Assembly: GCA_949130495.1 (NCBI GenBank)
Contig: OX422220.1
Span: forward strand, 126,673,268-126,737,267
DNA: 64,000 bases
Direction: 5' to 3'
From: Sambucus nigra
Lineage: Eukaryota > Streptophyta > Magnoliopsida > Dipsacales > Adoxaceae
Position 1 is the first letter of the stretch, and each line of letters opens with the position of its first letter. Shown here one piece after another: positions 10,602-23,699 of the stretch. The position numbers were made by a program, and so were the translations under genes. The notes beneath the pieces were generated by a model, which saw nothing but the letters and a program-made list of their open reading frames with translations, ran no database searches and was not told the origin of the DNA.

Positions 10602-10798
10602 AATTAATAAAAATATAGTCATAAAATTAAATCGAGATATAAAATACATTACGAAAGTCTCTTTGTGGAATCGTAAAATCTTTTTTATCTTTCTAAAGTG
10701 TACAAAAATGGTCCTCCAAATAGAATCCAAGTTTCTCTCTTTATTCGCTCCGTGTGTCTTCTTTTAAAAGTGAGCAACCCCCTTTCTTTAGGGTGATA

Positions 10799-10952
10799 TT
10801 GAATCCATAAGTACATCCACGTAAAGATATCATTAAGTTAATCCACAAAAATAAGACAATACATATACTTTGTGGATGTCCCATTTTAGTGGATTAACTT
10901 ATTAATTATTTTTGAGTTGGTGTACTTACGAAATGCATGTATGGATCCAAGA
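10799..10952. mobile_element. foldback / MITE-like inverted repeat
   Basis: The two arms of this roughly 154-bp stretch are imperfect reverse complements over most of their length. The left arm has TAAGTACATCCAC, then TAAGTTAATCCAC, then an A/T stretch and GACA. The reverse complement of the right arm has TAAGTACACCAAC, then TAAGTTAATCCACTAAAAT and GGACATCCAC. It is short, non-coding and AT-rich, as miniature inverted-repeat elements are. I could not settle a target duplication, so the superfamily is open. Confidence 0.6.
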
Positions 10953-13600
10953 TTACCCTTTCTTTATAGTCCACGAGTCTTGATAGATGGAGAGATTTTT
11001 GTGGGATTGAGGATGGCTAAGTCAAAAATTTATTTTTGAAGGGTTTTTGTTTATTTTTTACACGCAGGTTTTGCCTGATAGGTGAGAGAAGGTTGTTCCT
11101 ATTGTGTTGGCTGATAGGAGGTGTTTGGTTGATTGATGAATTATTGATAATCCCAATGGAGGTGTTTGGTTACCAGCTAAGTTGTTGGTTGGTTAAGCCG
11201 GGCATGGGTATCGGGTAATGGGAGATGCTAAAACTAGGTTGGGTTGGCATGTTACTGGACAGGAGGGGTTAGTGGCCGAAATTATGGACGGTTTCAAGTT
11301 GGGTGAGTGGGGTGGAGCACAGGTGAAGCCAGGTTTAATGGAGGTTTAGCCGAAGAGGTGATTGTTGCCCTAACTGGTGGGTTTGTGTTGTGTGTTTGGA
11401 GGTAGGAGATAGTGAGGTGAGAGATGATGGTAGAGTATAGGTGAGTAAATAAGAGGTGTGTGTGTGTTTGTGTGTGTGTGTGTGTTTAATGTGGATATAA
11501 AAAAATTAAAATAAAATTATCCTAAATATTTAAGACTCAATTAAAATATAAAATTAATAAAACAAACCTAAAAAACTATAAACTCTATTAAAAGTAAAAA
11601 CAAAAAAGTAAAATCGTAAAAAAAAATATTTACAAATAAAAATAAAATAAAGCTAAAAAATATAAAATCTAGTAAAACTAAATAAATTAAATTCCTAACC
11701 TAAAAAGAAAAGATTCAAATAAATAAAATAATAATAAAAAAACTAACCTAATAAAATTAAAAATAAAATAAAAAAAGACCTAACAAAATACACACACATA
11801 TTATTTTTACATAAAAATATAAAAACACTCGACGCAAACTATTGGACCCTAACGCACACAAATAAAATATAAAATAAATCCTAAAAATATACACAATTCA
11901 AATAAAAATCTAAAAAAATAGAAAACTATAAACTAAAGACATACGAGGCTCAGATGATGACTTGGGCTCAGTTTAGACTTAGGTCTAGTACTCTCGGACT
12001 GTGTTTAGGGCATCAGAACTCATCTTGCAAGCTCAAAAAGGGATTTGTTTCCATGGTCACTTTGATTTCTTTATATAGCGCATTTGACCGCTACTTTGTT
12101 GCACTTGACTTGATTTAGTACTATTTCATGCCATGACTATTGACTGATCTTCAATATAGATAATACGAACATAAAGCCATTTTTATTAAAAATGAGTGAC
12201 TAAAATGAATCTATTTGGTTATAATTTTTAGAATATGAGTTGGAAATTATTAGAATATATCTGAGTAGAAAATTGTTAATCCGAGAATTGAACTATATAT
12301 GAGTTGGAAATTGTTAGGTTAGTAATGTTAATAAATAAATTATCTCTGGAGGAGAAAGGTTGTTGATGAATTCTAAAGGTTTATATGTTTCTTTTATATG
12401 AGAATTGACCGCTATTTTTATGTTGTTCAAAAGCTTCACCCGCATAAGGGGAATCAATTGATACCTAGAGATAATCGTTTCGGTCGAACGAATCGATACA
12501 GCGCTAGGGATAATTGATTCGGGGTTGGCAAAATTCCTTTAGGGGATTCTTTAGGGATGTTCAATGGACCTAGTTTAATTGTTTCTTAAATAGTTAATGA
12601 GTAACTAAAATACATCAATAATAAATAATAAGTACCCTAGCTAGTTAATATCAATGAGGGTAAGTAATTTGTATCAATAATAAGTACCCTAGATAGTTTG
12701 GGATAAAAGTAAAAGGATTTGGTTATGGTTGGAATGTGACTAGGGTTTATCGAACAAGAGGTTATGTTATTAAATACCTATAGTATGGTTTAACTTTGAT
12801 GGGTGAAGTATTTAACAATGTAAAAATAATTAAAAATATATTACAAATTAAAACCCTTTTTGGTTTCTCCAACACACAAAATAGTATCCATTCTATCTCA
12901 AAATATACCCTCACATAAGATAAACCTCTTTGAAATGTTTGAAACGCACGAATTGAGTTGAAGTTTGAAATACATGAAAAATATTTTTTTTAAAAAACCT
13001 CAACTTTGTTAAAAATATAATATAGAAATTGTTAGACATCAAATTTTCAAATATAGAAATCCTTATCAATGTACATAACAAATGTATGTGTGTTTATATA
13101 TATGTGTGTGTGTGTGTGTGTGTTTGTTTGTTTGATTATTCTCACATGTTCTACATTGAAATATCCCCCTATTTATTGTTAGAAATTATATATGAAACCT
13201 TTGGTGTAGAATTGTATATGAAATCACATGTTCTATAATTTTATTCTTGAAAATCAATTAAGTAGACGATTTAGAAGGAGTACGAAATAAACTTGTGTTG
13301 GATTGTTGGGTTGATGATTGTTGTGACTTGAGTTGAATGATCATGGTTTGATTTAGATGGTGCTTACTTAAAATGATCACTCTATTAATTCTTCATAATA
13401 AACCTTGAATTAATTATTTCTCTTAACGACTACCCTATCTTAACTACTACACATACACATTCACACAGACTCACACATGCATATATAAATCAAATGTTTA
13501 GAATATAGTCATTTGGTTTACTTGTTGTGGATGTGTACACAACTTCCTTAAATGGTGGTTATTTGGGTTAATACAATTTGGTGGAACGTCTTGCACAATT
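10953..13600. other. AT-rich intergenic DNA with TG microsatellites
   Basis: No gene is recognised. A G-rich plus-strand stretch (11,036-11,400) is followed by a (TG)n tract at 11,457-11,487, then a long A-rich, almost G-free stretch (11,500-11,940). A second (TG)n lies at 13,103-13,122. Short open frames here have no domain signature. Confidence 0.5.
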
Positions 13601-14700
13601 GGTGGTCAGATAGTGAAGACACCACATTCTAGGAATCCCACCTAAGTCTATCCTTAGGTCCCTAGAACCTCCCCATTCAACATAAACCCTAGACCATACT
13701 TCGAGTATCGATCTAGAGGCCATCAAGCGCTCTCGGGCCCCGTTTGACTCCAATTAACTCCATCGTCAAAGCGAAAGCTCAATGAATATTTAAAGGTCTT
13801 CGAATCCCCTTTCCAACAGTTCGTTCCATGAATGAATCGGCATAACGATTCGGACGAACGGACTATTTTACTATCAAAAATTGATCTCAAGGCCACCGGG
13901 CGCTCCCGGGCCCCGATTTGACCCCAATCAACTTCATTGTCAGAAAAAAGCTCAATGGATCTTCGAAGGCCACTGAAACACCTTTCCAATAGTCTACCTC
14001 GTGCACAAAATGTCATAACCGTTATGATCCGTTTTGTCCTGAAAACTGATCCGGAGGCCACCAGACACTTTTGGGCTCCATTCAACAAAAGTCAACTCTT
14101 CAACTCGGACGAGACTGAATGAATCTTTGAAGGATACATAATACCCTTTCCAAGATCTTCCGAGCCCGATTTGACCAAACTCAAATGATCTATTTTAGTC
14201 TGAAAGGTCACCAATCTCTTCTAGGACTGGTTTGACCAAAGTAGACTCTCCAAACCGAGCAAAGATCTTTGGAACATCGAAGTGCCTCGCGTAAAATTTT
14301 GAACAGTTCACTCAGTGCGTGATTCGGACTTACGATTTGGATGAACGATCCATCAACGTCCGACGATCTCTTATCCAAAGGATCGACGGGCACTTACGAG
14401 CCCCGTTTGACCCAATGTCAACTCCCAAAACTGGGAGAGGCCCAAAGATTCCTAAATCTCTCTGAATTATCTTTCTAACGGTATACCCCGTGTGCTATTT
14501 GGACTTAGGGATTGCGCGTTTTACGATCATTTTTTAGAAAAATCTACACCAGACTGCCGGTAGGCAGACCTTTGGACCTGCCTATCGATAGTGTGTCTAG
14601 GGTTACTTGCCGATAGGCAGGACAAGGACAATGCCGATAGGTAGTACCCATAACCTATATAAGGAGAGCATGATCTCACTTCTAGAGACACCTAATTAAC
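13601..14700 (+). repeat. 5' LTR of Tat element (U3 part), with about 165-bp subrepeats
   Basis: It aligns by eye with 51,380-52,460. From about 13,650 it contains roughly five diverged units of 160-185 bp. Each follows the pattern GATC...GAGGCCACC..GGCGCT, GGGCCCCGTTTGACC, GTCAACTC, CTTTCCAA and a CGGACGAACG-like end. Downstream lie several palindromic TGCC-N4-GGCA boxes (14,554-14,645) and a TATATAAGG box at 14,656-14,664. Similarity to the 3' copy stops near 14,695, so the R-U5 part is deleted or replaced here. The left edge is estimated from weak similarity around ACCACATT. Confidence 0.7.
14656..14664 (+). promoter_or_regulatory. LTR TATA box of Tat element
   Basis: TATATAAGG followed by AGAGCATGATCTCAC is conserved at 52,426-52,434 in the 3' LTR. 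It sits about 10 bp downstream of the last ATGCCGATAGGTAG box. Confidence 0.7.
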
Positions 14701-15938
<1,238 letters not shown>

Positions 15939-17640
15939 ATGGAGAACGCAAACCAAATATCGAATATGCAGCCTGATTTGATGACAGTCGTAGTCCAACT
16001 TACCACCAAGATTGATAACCTTCAAACCGAGGTTCATGAGATGCAGCAAAACCGAATCCCAGTTCTCGGGGAGCTCGAGGTACTATTCCCTCATGCTATG
16101 GGTCCGCCCTCACTTGAGCCTATTTGGGTCTCGAAAGAATATCAACACACTCCTCGTGGCCCTCCTTCTAATGGGCTCCCACCAGCTCAAGTCCCTACGT
16201 CGAATCTTGCCCAACTAAGGCCTAACCTTCCAATACCGATCGATCTGAAGGAATACCGAGGTACTATTCCCTCATGTTATGGGTCCACCTGCACTTGAGC
16301 CTATTTGGGTCCCGAAAGAATATCAACACACTCCTCGTGGCCCTCCTTCTAATGGGATCCCACCAGCTCAAGTCCCTACGTCGAATCTTGCCCAACTAAG
16401 GCCTAACCTTCTAATACCGGTCTATCTGAAGGAATAAGAGATAAATAAGGTCAAGGAGGAACTTAATCTATTAACCAAGAAGTTTAACCAGGTCTGAATC
16501 TACGGGAACTACATAGATTACATCCATATGTCTCCCTACCCTAAAGTAAGGCTGCCGGAAAAATTCAAAATAACTAACATTGAGAAGTTCAGGGGTAGAG
16601 AGCCCCCATTATTCATCTTCGAAGCTATCATCACGCCATAACTCTACAAGTTGCCTTATAGTAAATAATAGCCCAGATGTTCTAGAAGAATCTGAAAGAC
16701 AACCCTCTTCATTCGTTCCTATCCCTCGACGAATCCAAAATTCTTAGTTGGGCGAATATTGCCCATGAATTCATGTCGTAATACAAATACAACGAGGAGT
16801 TGGAGGTTACATGTCGTGATTTATAACTTCTCAAGAAGAACACCAGAGAAACTGTCAGTAATTACAAAGTAAGGTGGAGCGAGAAAGTAGCCACCAAGAC
16901 CAATTGGCCTTTCGAAGAGAATCAAGTTAGCATTGTGAAGAAAAACTTTTACCCCATGTCTGTGAGACGATGGGAGGATAGTATTATCCACATGTTTTAG
17001 CCCTCTGAGAAGTGGGAGTGGAGATTGAAGAAAGTATTGCCAAGACAAAAACTTAGCCAAAGAATGTATCTGGACAAGTCACTCTAAGAAAATATGAGAA
17101 GCCTAATACAGTCTCGACCATCAATAACATCTCACAACATGCTACCTCTTGGGCGCCAAAAAGCCATGCTATCCCCATAAATAAAGAATATATTGAGCTT
17201 CATACTCCCACTCTCCCAAGTCTACCAAGCCCTATTGAGCCGAAATCTCATCAAGCCATTGGACCCTCATCCATTACTGAACCCACTTCCCCAAAATTTC
17301 AAACCCGAGGCCCATTTGGATTTCAATCAAACTGTTGGCCATACCATTGATTAGTGATTCCACCTTCGGAATGTCATCCAAGGTCTGATTAATCATGGTG
17401 TCCTTGCTACACCCACCAATCCTAAACCCAACACCACTCACAATCCACTCCAAAATCATTCAAATGCCATCTTCTTAAGAAATAATTCGAAATTTGACTC
17501 ATCTACCCAGATTGTACCCAGTAAATCACATAATGTACCAGTATCTTCCCCCAAAACCCTGAAAGTGTGTCCATAGTTTCTTCTACGTCCTATATGTGTT
17601 TCCAAATAAGCCCTATCACTTCTTACGAGGGCATGCATTA
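15939..17640 (+). pseudogene. Tat-lineage gag, many stops and frameshifts
   Basis: The ATG at 15,939 opens a 119-codon frame with a heptad-like start (VVVQLTTKIDNLQTEVHEMQ), typical of the Tat gag N terminus. Further on, in shifting frames, come RLPEKFKITNIEKFRG at about 16,550 (the usual start of the gag core), then VSNYKVRWSEKVA near 16,855. Near 17,350 is a segment with FHLRNVIQGLINHG, matching the C-terminal gag motif of this lineage. At least ten stops and several frame changes separate these blocks, so no capsid protein can be made. A tandem duplication (16,077-16,440) lies in its N-terminal third. Confidence 0.75.
16077..16440 (+). repeat. tandem duplication of about 182 bp inside gag
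   Basis: Two adjacent copies both begin GAGGTACTATTCCCTCATG and both contain ATCAACACACTCCTCGTGGC and AATCTTGCCCAACTAAGGCC. They differ at about ten positions. The duplication introduces a stop in the second unit. Confidence 0.9.
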
Positions 17641-18219
17641 CCGTCCCTACTCGTTCTAGAGGAAAGGATATGGAATTACAGCAGTACTGAACCAGCTACT
17701 AGAGTTTGGGCTAAAATTTCCCTCAGAAATGACCATTGACTATCCGAAGTTCAACACACTTTTCATGGAAGCTAGGAAGTGGGCTCGCATGTCTAATAAT
17801 TGGGTGGTACCTATCAATGAACTAATTTTAAACGATGCAGTTTTGATCATGGCAGGATTGTTCTGACAGATCGATAAGATTTACATTATGTTAGTTCTGA
17901 AACTACAAAGGAGATTGGTCCCTTCACTTATAAATCTGCTCGTTGAGTGGGAGGACCTATATGAAGAAGTCGTGGAAGTATTTCTATGCATTGACTTCTC
18001 ATGGCAAGACAACATCATTGCCATCGGATGGGGGGGGGGGGGGGGCGAGTTTGATAGTACAGATGAAAAGCAAAGCCAAGAGAAAGTTAGCCTAGTAATC
18101 AGTATGAATGGGATGATATCGTTTAAAGATCTGCTAGGGGAGATCAACAAAGTGGTTTTATAGTCCGAGATAGACGAAGAAACGGGGTTACTGTTCTTCT
18201 TCTCCTCCTCCGTAAACCA
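17641..18219 (+). pseudogene. unassigned gag-protease linker with 16-base G run
   Basis: Open stretches such as the one from 17,700 to 17,860 are read in the pol sense, but I cannot match them to a domain. A run of 16 G residues sits at 18,030-18,045 and shifts the frame. Confidence 0.35.
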
Positions 18220-18960
18220 TATGATAAGATCTGGAAGGCACTACCAGAGTTTGAATCCTCAGTCCGCAGTAATGGATAAAGGAAAGGGTGTTGTCAAGAA
18301 ACTCCCCATGCCAAAATTGGCCATCAAGGAGAGCAAGATCTTTGACCAGTTGAACAAAACTCAAGCTAACATCACTTTGTGCGGAATTTTCATGCCTTCC
18401 TAGTTGCACCAAAATGCTTCGATAAAATTTCTTACCGGGCTAATAGTATCTCCTTCCCCCACTCCAGAAGAAGTCATGAACCCAGTTAGGTCTATTGCCA
18501 CCACTAGATTGTTTTCCTTATCTGAAGAAGAAATCCCAAAGTTTAGTCCTAATAATAACTATGCACTTAACATCTCTGTTGAGGTAATGTGGAAGACAGT
18601 CTCGCTCTCACTTATCGATAACAGATCAACACTCAATGTTTTCCCGTTAAGAACTCTCAACCGCATAGGTTTGAAAGTTAGCGAACTTGCACCAACTTTC
18701 GTTGCTGTGTGTGATTATGAAAATACTCGTTGAGAGGTGATGGGATCTATAAATCTTACTATAGGGGATGGCCTTATCAATCCCGTTATCGAGTTCCAGG
18801 TTATCGACATACCTGCTTGTTTTAATATATTTCTTGGTTGATCATGGCTTATCAGAATCAATGGGGGTATCTTCATCTCTCCATCAGAAACTAAAGTTCT
18901 TTGCCAAGGGGCAGTTCATCACCATCTTGGGCGACGATGATAATATTGAGAATGAAAGCA
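18220..18960 (+). pseudogene. Tat-type aspartic protease, active site altered
   Basis: The expected Tat protease region is recognisable. An NYALNISVEV strand precedes LIDNRSTLNVFPLRTLN, followed by INLTIGDG and HQKLKFFAKGQ. In functional copies the catalytic triplet is Asp-(Ser/Thr/Asn)-Gly. Here the codons at 18,617-18,625 read Asp-Asn-Arg, so the essential glycine is lost. Two in-frame stops (18,401 region, 18,732 region) and a frameshift near 18,840 confirm decay. Confidence 0.7.
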
Positions 18961-19985
18961 GTAGTAACCCGATACTAGATATACAATATGGAGCAAATGA
19001 TATGCTTCTTTTTAGTTTCGAAGTTGAACCACTTCCACTCCCAGCAGGGGATGATTTCAATTACCGAGTTTGTACAGATCACGGTCCTTACAACAATGTC
19101 AATGTGATACATATGTTCAAGAATATGCACTTCATTCCCGACTGGGACTGGCACATGGATGATGACAACAGGGGATACTGGAACCCATAATTCTGAGGCC
19201 TAGGTTATCAACCATCATTAAAGGAAATCATAATGCTCCACCAACCTCGGTTGAAGCAAAGGTTAGAAAGTGCCAAGACTGTTTGGGGGTATTCCTTGAA
19301 TGGTAGATTCGTTAAAGAGGGTGATGATTTTCCCTTTTATGGTTTTCCTAAACCATGGTATGACCACATGGACAAGAAGATGAAGCTAGGAATGAAGATT
19401 TTCTTTCAAGACGGTTATCCCTGGCATAGGATTCCCAATATCATGTTGAGAAAGCTATAATAGTTACCGATATTTTTTAGGAAAGTGACTCCGAAGACTT
19501 ATCCAATCTATAGACATTGGGGTTGACATTCTGCATGATCCACGCGGGTGCTACATCGTCGAATTCATCCATCCTAATCAAAGTTGCTAATGAACCCCTC
19601 CTCAACTAGAATGCTATACTAGTTCCACCTGCTGAAATGCAACCCAACCCATATGTTTATCCTATTTATTACTCTTTTATTTTTCCTCCATTTTTTGAGA
19701 ATAATGTAATCGAGACCTCCTCCGACGAGGTTCTCAATGTTGTTTTTCCTTAGAATGAAATAAATAAATATTTTGAGTATCTTGTTGTGCCTCACAATGT
19801 TTGTATTGATTCTAATCAAACTATTGATGATGATGATGATAATTTTGCAAATGAACAATTCTTAACTAATCTTAACAAGGTTAACAAAAAAAAACATAAT
19901 CCTATTCAAATTAATGAGAATGAAGTTGTTGTTATTAATCTCGATTCTAGTAGCAAACTGCGTGAGATTAAGATAGGGTTCACCC
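18961..19985 (+). pseudogene. protease-RT linker, decayed
   Basis: The plus frames carry acidic and aromatic stretches (for example VWGYSLNGRFVKEGDDFP near 19,280) that fit the long, poorly conserved linker between protease and RT in Tat elements. 19,790-20,000 is open in one frame, rich in Asp and Asn, and runs into the RT entry. No catalytic motif is expected or seen. Confidence 0.5.
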
Positions 19986-20900
19986 TTAATGAGCATGAGT
20001 GAGCGTAACTCGAAGAACTTTTGAAGGAATTCATGGATGTCTTTGCATGGTCCTACGATGATATGCCCGATATTGATCTCGAGATCGCCAAATACGAGAT
20101 TCCAACTCTCTCAGAATCTAAACCCGTTAAACAAAAACTACGAAAGCGTCGCACCGAATGGTCACTCAAGGGTGGTCAAGCTGTTGAACGTAGGTTTCAC
20201 TTGGGTGATTGAATATCCCACATGGTTAGCCAATATTTTACCCATGTCGAAATCAGGAGGAAAGGTTTGCATGTGCGTTGATTACTGAGATTTGGATAAA
20301 GCCTCTTCGAAAGATGATTAACCACTGCCTAATATTTACATGATTATGGACAACACGGAAAATCACTCTCTCAAGTCATTCATTGATGGGTTTTTCAGAT
20401 ACAATCAGAATAATATGCACCCAGATAATCAAGAAAAAACCTCATTCACCGCCCTTGGGGAACTTTCTATTACACAGTTATGCCATTCAGTCTTAAAAAT
20501 GCAGGGGCTACCAACCAAAGGGATTCCACAACCATCTTTCATGATCTAATATACAAAGAAGTTGAGGTTTGCGTGGATGGTATGATCATTAAATCCAAGA
20601 CGCGGGAATGTCACATTCCCTCCCTTCAGAAGTCCTTCGAACGGCTATAGCGATACTAGATGCGGCTTAACCCACATAAATGGGTCTTCAGTGTCACCAA
20701 AGAATTTTTTTTAGATTCATGGTTAGTGAGAAGGGCATTGAAGCAAATCCTTCCAAATTAAAAATCATACTCGAAATTCCACATCCCCCCAATAGAGAAG
20801 AAAGTGTGGGGATTCTTGGGAAAATTACAGTATATCAGTCGATTCATCAACTTATTAACTTCTATTTATGAGCCCATCTTCAAACCCCTATGAAAGGATT
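19986..20900 (+). pseudogene. Tat-type reverse transcriptase, catalytic box lost
   Basis: The RT entry motif FMDVFAWSYDDMP (about 20,030) is followed in another frame by IEYPTWLANILPMSKSGGKV and CMCVDY (20,200-20,288). Then come a FIDGFFRYNQ-like palm segment, EKTSF and FHD. The catalytic YVDD box should follow, but codons 20,570-20,581 read CVDG: the second aspartate is Gly, and Tyr is Cys. A connection segment with WGFLGKLQYISRFI follows in a shifted frame. There are many stops and at least four frame changes. Block order and wording match the Tat lineage. Confidence 0.85.
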
Positions 20901-21300
20901 CAACCAAAGTCTGAAATGAAGCTTATTAGGAATCCATTGACCGAATCAAGAAATATCTAACTCAAACTTTGGTACTCAAGCCACCACAGCCTGGTCTCCA
21001 TCTAATCCTATACTTGACCATAACCTGACACTGCAGCTGGGGCTTTACTAACCCAATACCTTGAAGAATCTTGCAAAGAGAGGGCCATCTACTACGCCAA
21101 TCGTAAATTTTTCGGGTATGAAATCAACTACACTTCCTTAGAGAAAGCATGTGTCTCCCTTGTCTGGGTCACTTATAAATTACTACACTATATTCTCGCT
21201 TTTCCCATTAGACTTCTCTCCCAAATGGATCCTATCAAATACCTTCTTGAGAAACCTTCCTTATCTAGTCGAATAGACCTATGGTTTGATATCATGTATG
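20901..21300 (+). pseudogene. RNase H region of Tat pol, heavily decayed
   Basis: Pieces typical of the RT-linked RNase H can be followed in three frames (around 20,985-21,190) but none is continuous over 30 codons. The catalytic residues cannot be placed with confidence. It is assigned mainly from its position between RT and the second RNase H. Confidence 0.45.
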
Positions 21301-21314
21301 TCATGTAGAAATCC

Positions 21315-21850
21315 ATGAAAGGGAGATCCATCTTTGACAACCTTACTAACTACCCTATGGAAGAAGCCGACATTTGGATCTACGAATTCTCGAATGAAGA
21401 TATCCTTTGCACCTCTCAGGAAGACCTTTGGTGGAAAATGTTCTTTGACAGCACTGCCAATAAAAAGGATACGACTTTGGAATACTCTAGATCGCCACTG
21501 ATGATTCTCACACTCCCATTGCCATCAAATTAGATTTTCCCTACACTAACAACATGACCGAATACGAGGCATGCATCATAAGCCTCAATGTCTCTCTTAA
21601 GAAAGGTATCCAATGCCTAGATATCTACAGGGACTTTTCTCTCATCATTATCCAAGTTATTATAAGATGGAAAGTCAAAGACGAAAAGCTCTTACCCTTA
21701 CATGCCCACCTAGAAAAGGTGGCTTCCCAGTTCCATGATATCACCTTCCACTACTTGCGTCGAGTACGGAACAACTTGGTCGACACCCTTGATACCTTAG
21801 CCTTCATGGTCGACATGCCTGAGGGAATAATGATGGCCCCTTTCTAGTCC
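21315..21850 (+). pseudogene. second, archaeal-type RNase H (aRNH) of Tat pol
   Basis: The pieces are WWKMFFDSTANKKD (first catalytic Asp retained), then after a frameshift PIAIKLDFPYTNNMTEYEAC (Glu retained). The rest of the domain runs through IYRDFSLIIIQV (Asp retained) and WKVKDEKLLPLHAHLEKVASQFHDITFHYLRR to a LADTLATLA-like end. A second RNase H is a hallmark of the Tat lineage within Ty3/gypsy. The frame break near 21,535 makes it non-functional as read. Confidence 0.8.
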
Positions 21851-21929
21851 AAAAATAAGATAAACCAACCCACTGCTACCACATCGAGCTCATCACAGAA
21901 GATGACTATGATATGACTGAATGCTGGCA

Positions 21930-23131
21930 CTATGACATTTAGTGCCTCCTAAAACACGATAGGTGCCCCCAAGAATCCAATAAGAAAGATCGAGAGACCC
22001 TCCATAAATTGGTTGCCAAGTACATTATCTGCAATAAAGCCCTATTCAAGAGAAACTTCGATGGAACCCACTTACACTGCATCGCAGGGGATGACATTGA
22101 AGAAATGATGCAAAAGATCCCCAATGGGGAATGCAGACCCCACATAAATGGACATATGATCGCCAAGAAAATTATCCGACACCGGTACTATTGGACTAGC
22201 ATGGTTCAATATTGCACTGCCTATGTCTGGAGATGCTTTAAATGCCAACAGTTTTCCAATCTTAAACACTTACCTCCGCAGGAATTACACATTATGACTT
22301 CTCCCTAGTCGTTCTCCACATGGGGCACTAACATCACAGGGAAAGTCAGACCCAAAGCCTCCAATAGGCACGGTGCATCTTGGTTGCCATTGATTACTTC
22401 ACCAAATGGGTCGAAGCTGAGTCATACACAGTACTGAATTCCAAAAAGGTAGCCAAATTCACCCGAAAGAACATCATCTACTGATATGAGGTTTCGCATA
22501 ATCTAGTGTCAAATAACAGGTTACATTTCGAAGAAGAAGTCATAGAACTGATCGACGAGTATGGGATTCAGAGACATAAATATTCTCCCTACCGACCACA
22601 AACCAGTGGTGCAGTTGAAGCCGCTAATAAGAACCTCAAAGAAATCATCAATAATATGACCGAGAGATGTGGAGATTAGGCCGATCGAATCCCTTAAGCC
22701 CTCTAAGGATACCGCACTTCAATCTAAGTGTCTACTGGGGATATCCCTTACTCTATGGTATACGACATGGAAGCACTCCTACCCATTGAACTAGAAATCA
22801 ACGAACAAACTGGCATCAAAGCCTTTTTGACGAGTTGTCTCTCTTAAATAAAAGTAGGTTAAAGGTTCTATATCATATAATGGGATACCATCATTGGATA
22901 GCGTGATCATTAAATATGAGAGACAAGGACCGTGGTGTTCGAGAAGGGGATTTAGCCCTCAAAGAAATCATAGAACCCGTCTAGGATCCCAGAGGGAAAT
23001 TCAAGACAAACTAGAGTGGGACCTACATCATGGAGAAGATCCCTTCTAGTGGAATCACTATGCTCAATGACCTTAATAGAGAAGAAATGGCGTGTCCAGT
23101 CAACTTAGACCGTCTTAAGAAATTTTATCCC
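21930..23131 (+). pseudogene. Tat-type integrase and C-terminal end of pol
   Basis: An H2C2 zinc-binding domain is intact in frame (22,009-22,308): HINGHMIAKKIIRHRYYW and later CFKCQQ. The core domain follows in shifting frames, with HKYSPYRPQTSGAVEAANKN (22,577-22,636), which carries the catalytic Glu region. The C-terminal tail ends CPVNLDRLKKFYP at 23,094-23,132, the usual terminus of Tat pol. Stops at several places, including 22,307 and about 22,678, disable it. No chromodomain is present, as expected for Tat. Confidence 0.8.
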
Positions 23132-23132
23132 T

Positions 23133-23699
23133 AGTCTAAGATCTCAGGCGCGCTACGACTCCTCTTATCCCCCTTTTATCCATAAAAAAAGAAAAAAATT
23201 CTTCATTTCCCTCTGCTCAGAACTACGTAGGACCTGATACTCTTAAAAAATCCTTTGTTTTCAAAAATGAAACTAAGAAATTTTTAAAACCCCAACGGTA
23301 TGTAGGCAACTCAAATGATTTACATGGGAACGTTCCCCTTCTTTTTCACAAATTGCTATCATTTTCTTACTTTCGAGAACAAAAGTTCATTTTATCATTT
23401 ACATAAACAAAAATATTATATATGCCTTACCGATTGGTATAGATAATTCAAATGTAAAACTCATCAAGAGGCACAATAATATAATTAAAATCCTTTTATT
23501 CCATAAAGGAAAAATTCACCACAATTACAAGAAATATCAGCCTAAGGAATCGAACAACTACTTATGCCAACCAAACTACCCCTAAAAATAAAACTACCCA
23601 AACTTTCCCAAAATTATTCCCTAAAACAAAAAAATAACCAAAGACATCTCCATCACAAAATCTTCACAAATAAACACCAGCTTCACAAAAGACCCTATG
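23133..23699. other. spacer after pol
   Basis: A short AT-rich spacer between the end of pol and the 3' end of the first antisense gene. Nothing specific is seen. Confidence 0.4.
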
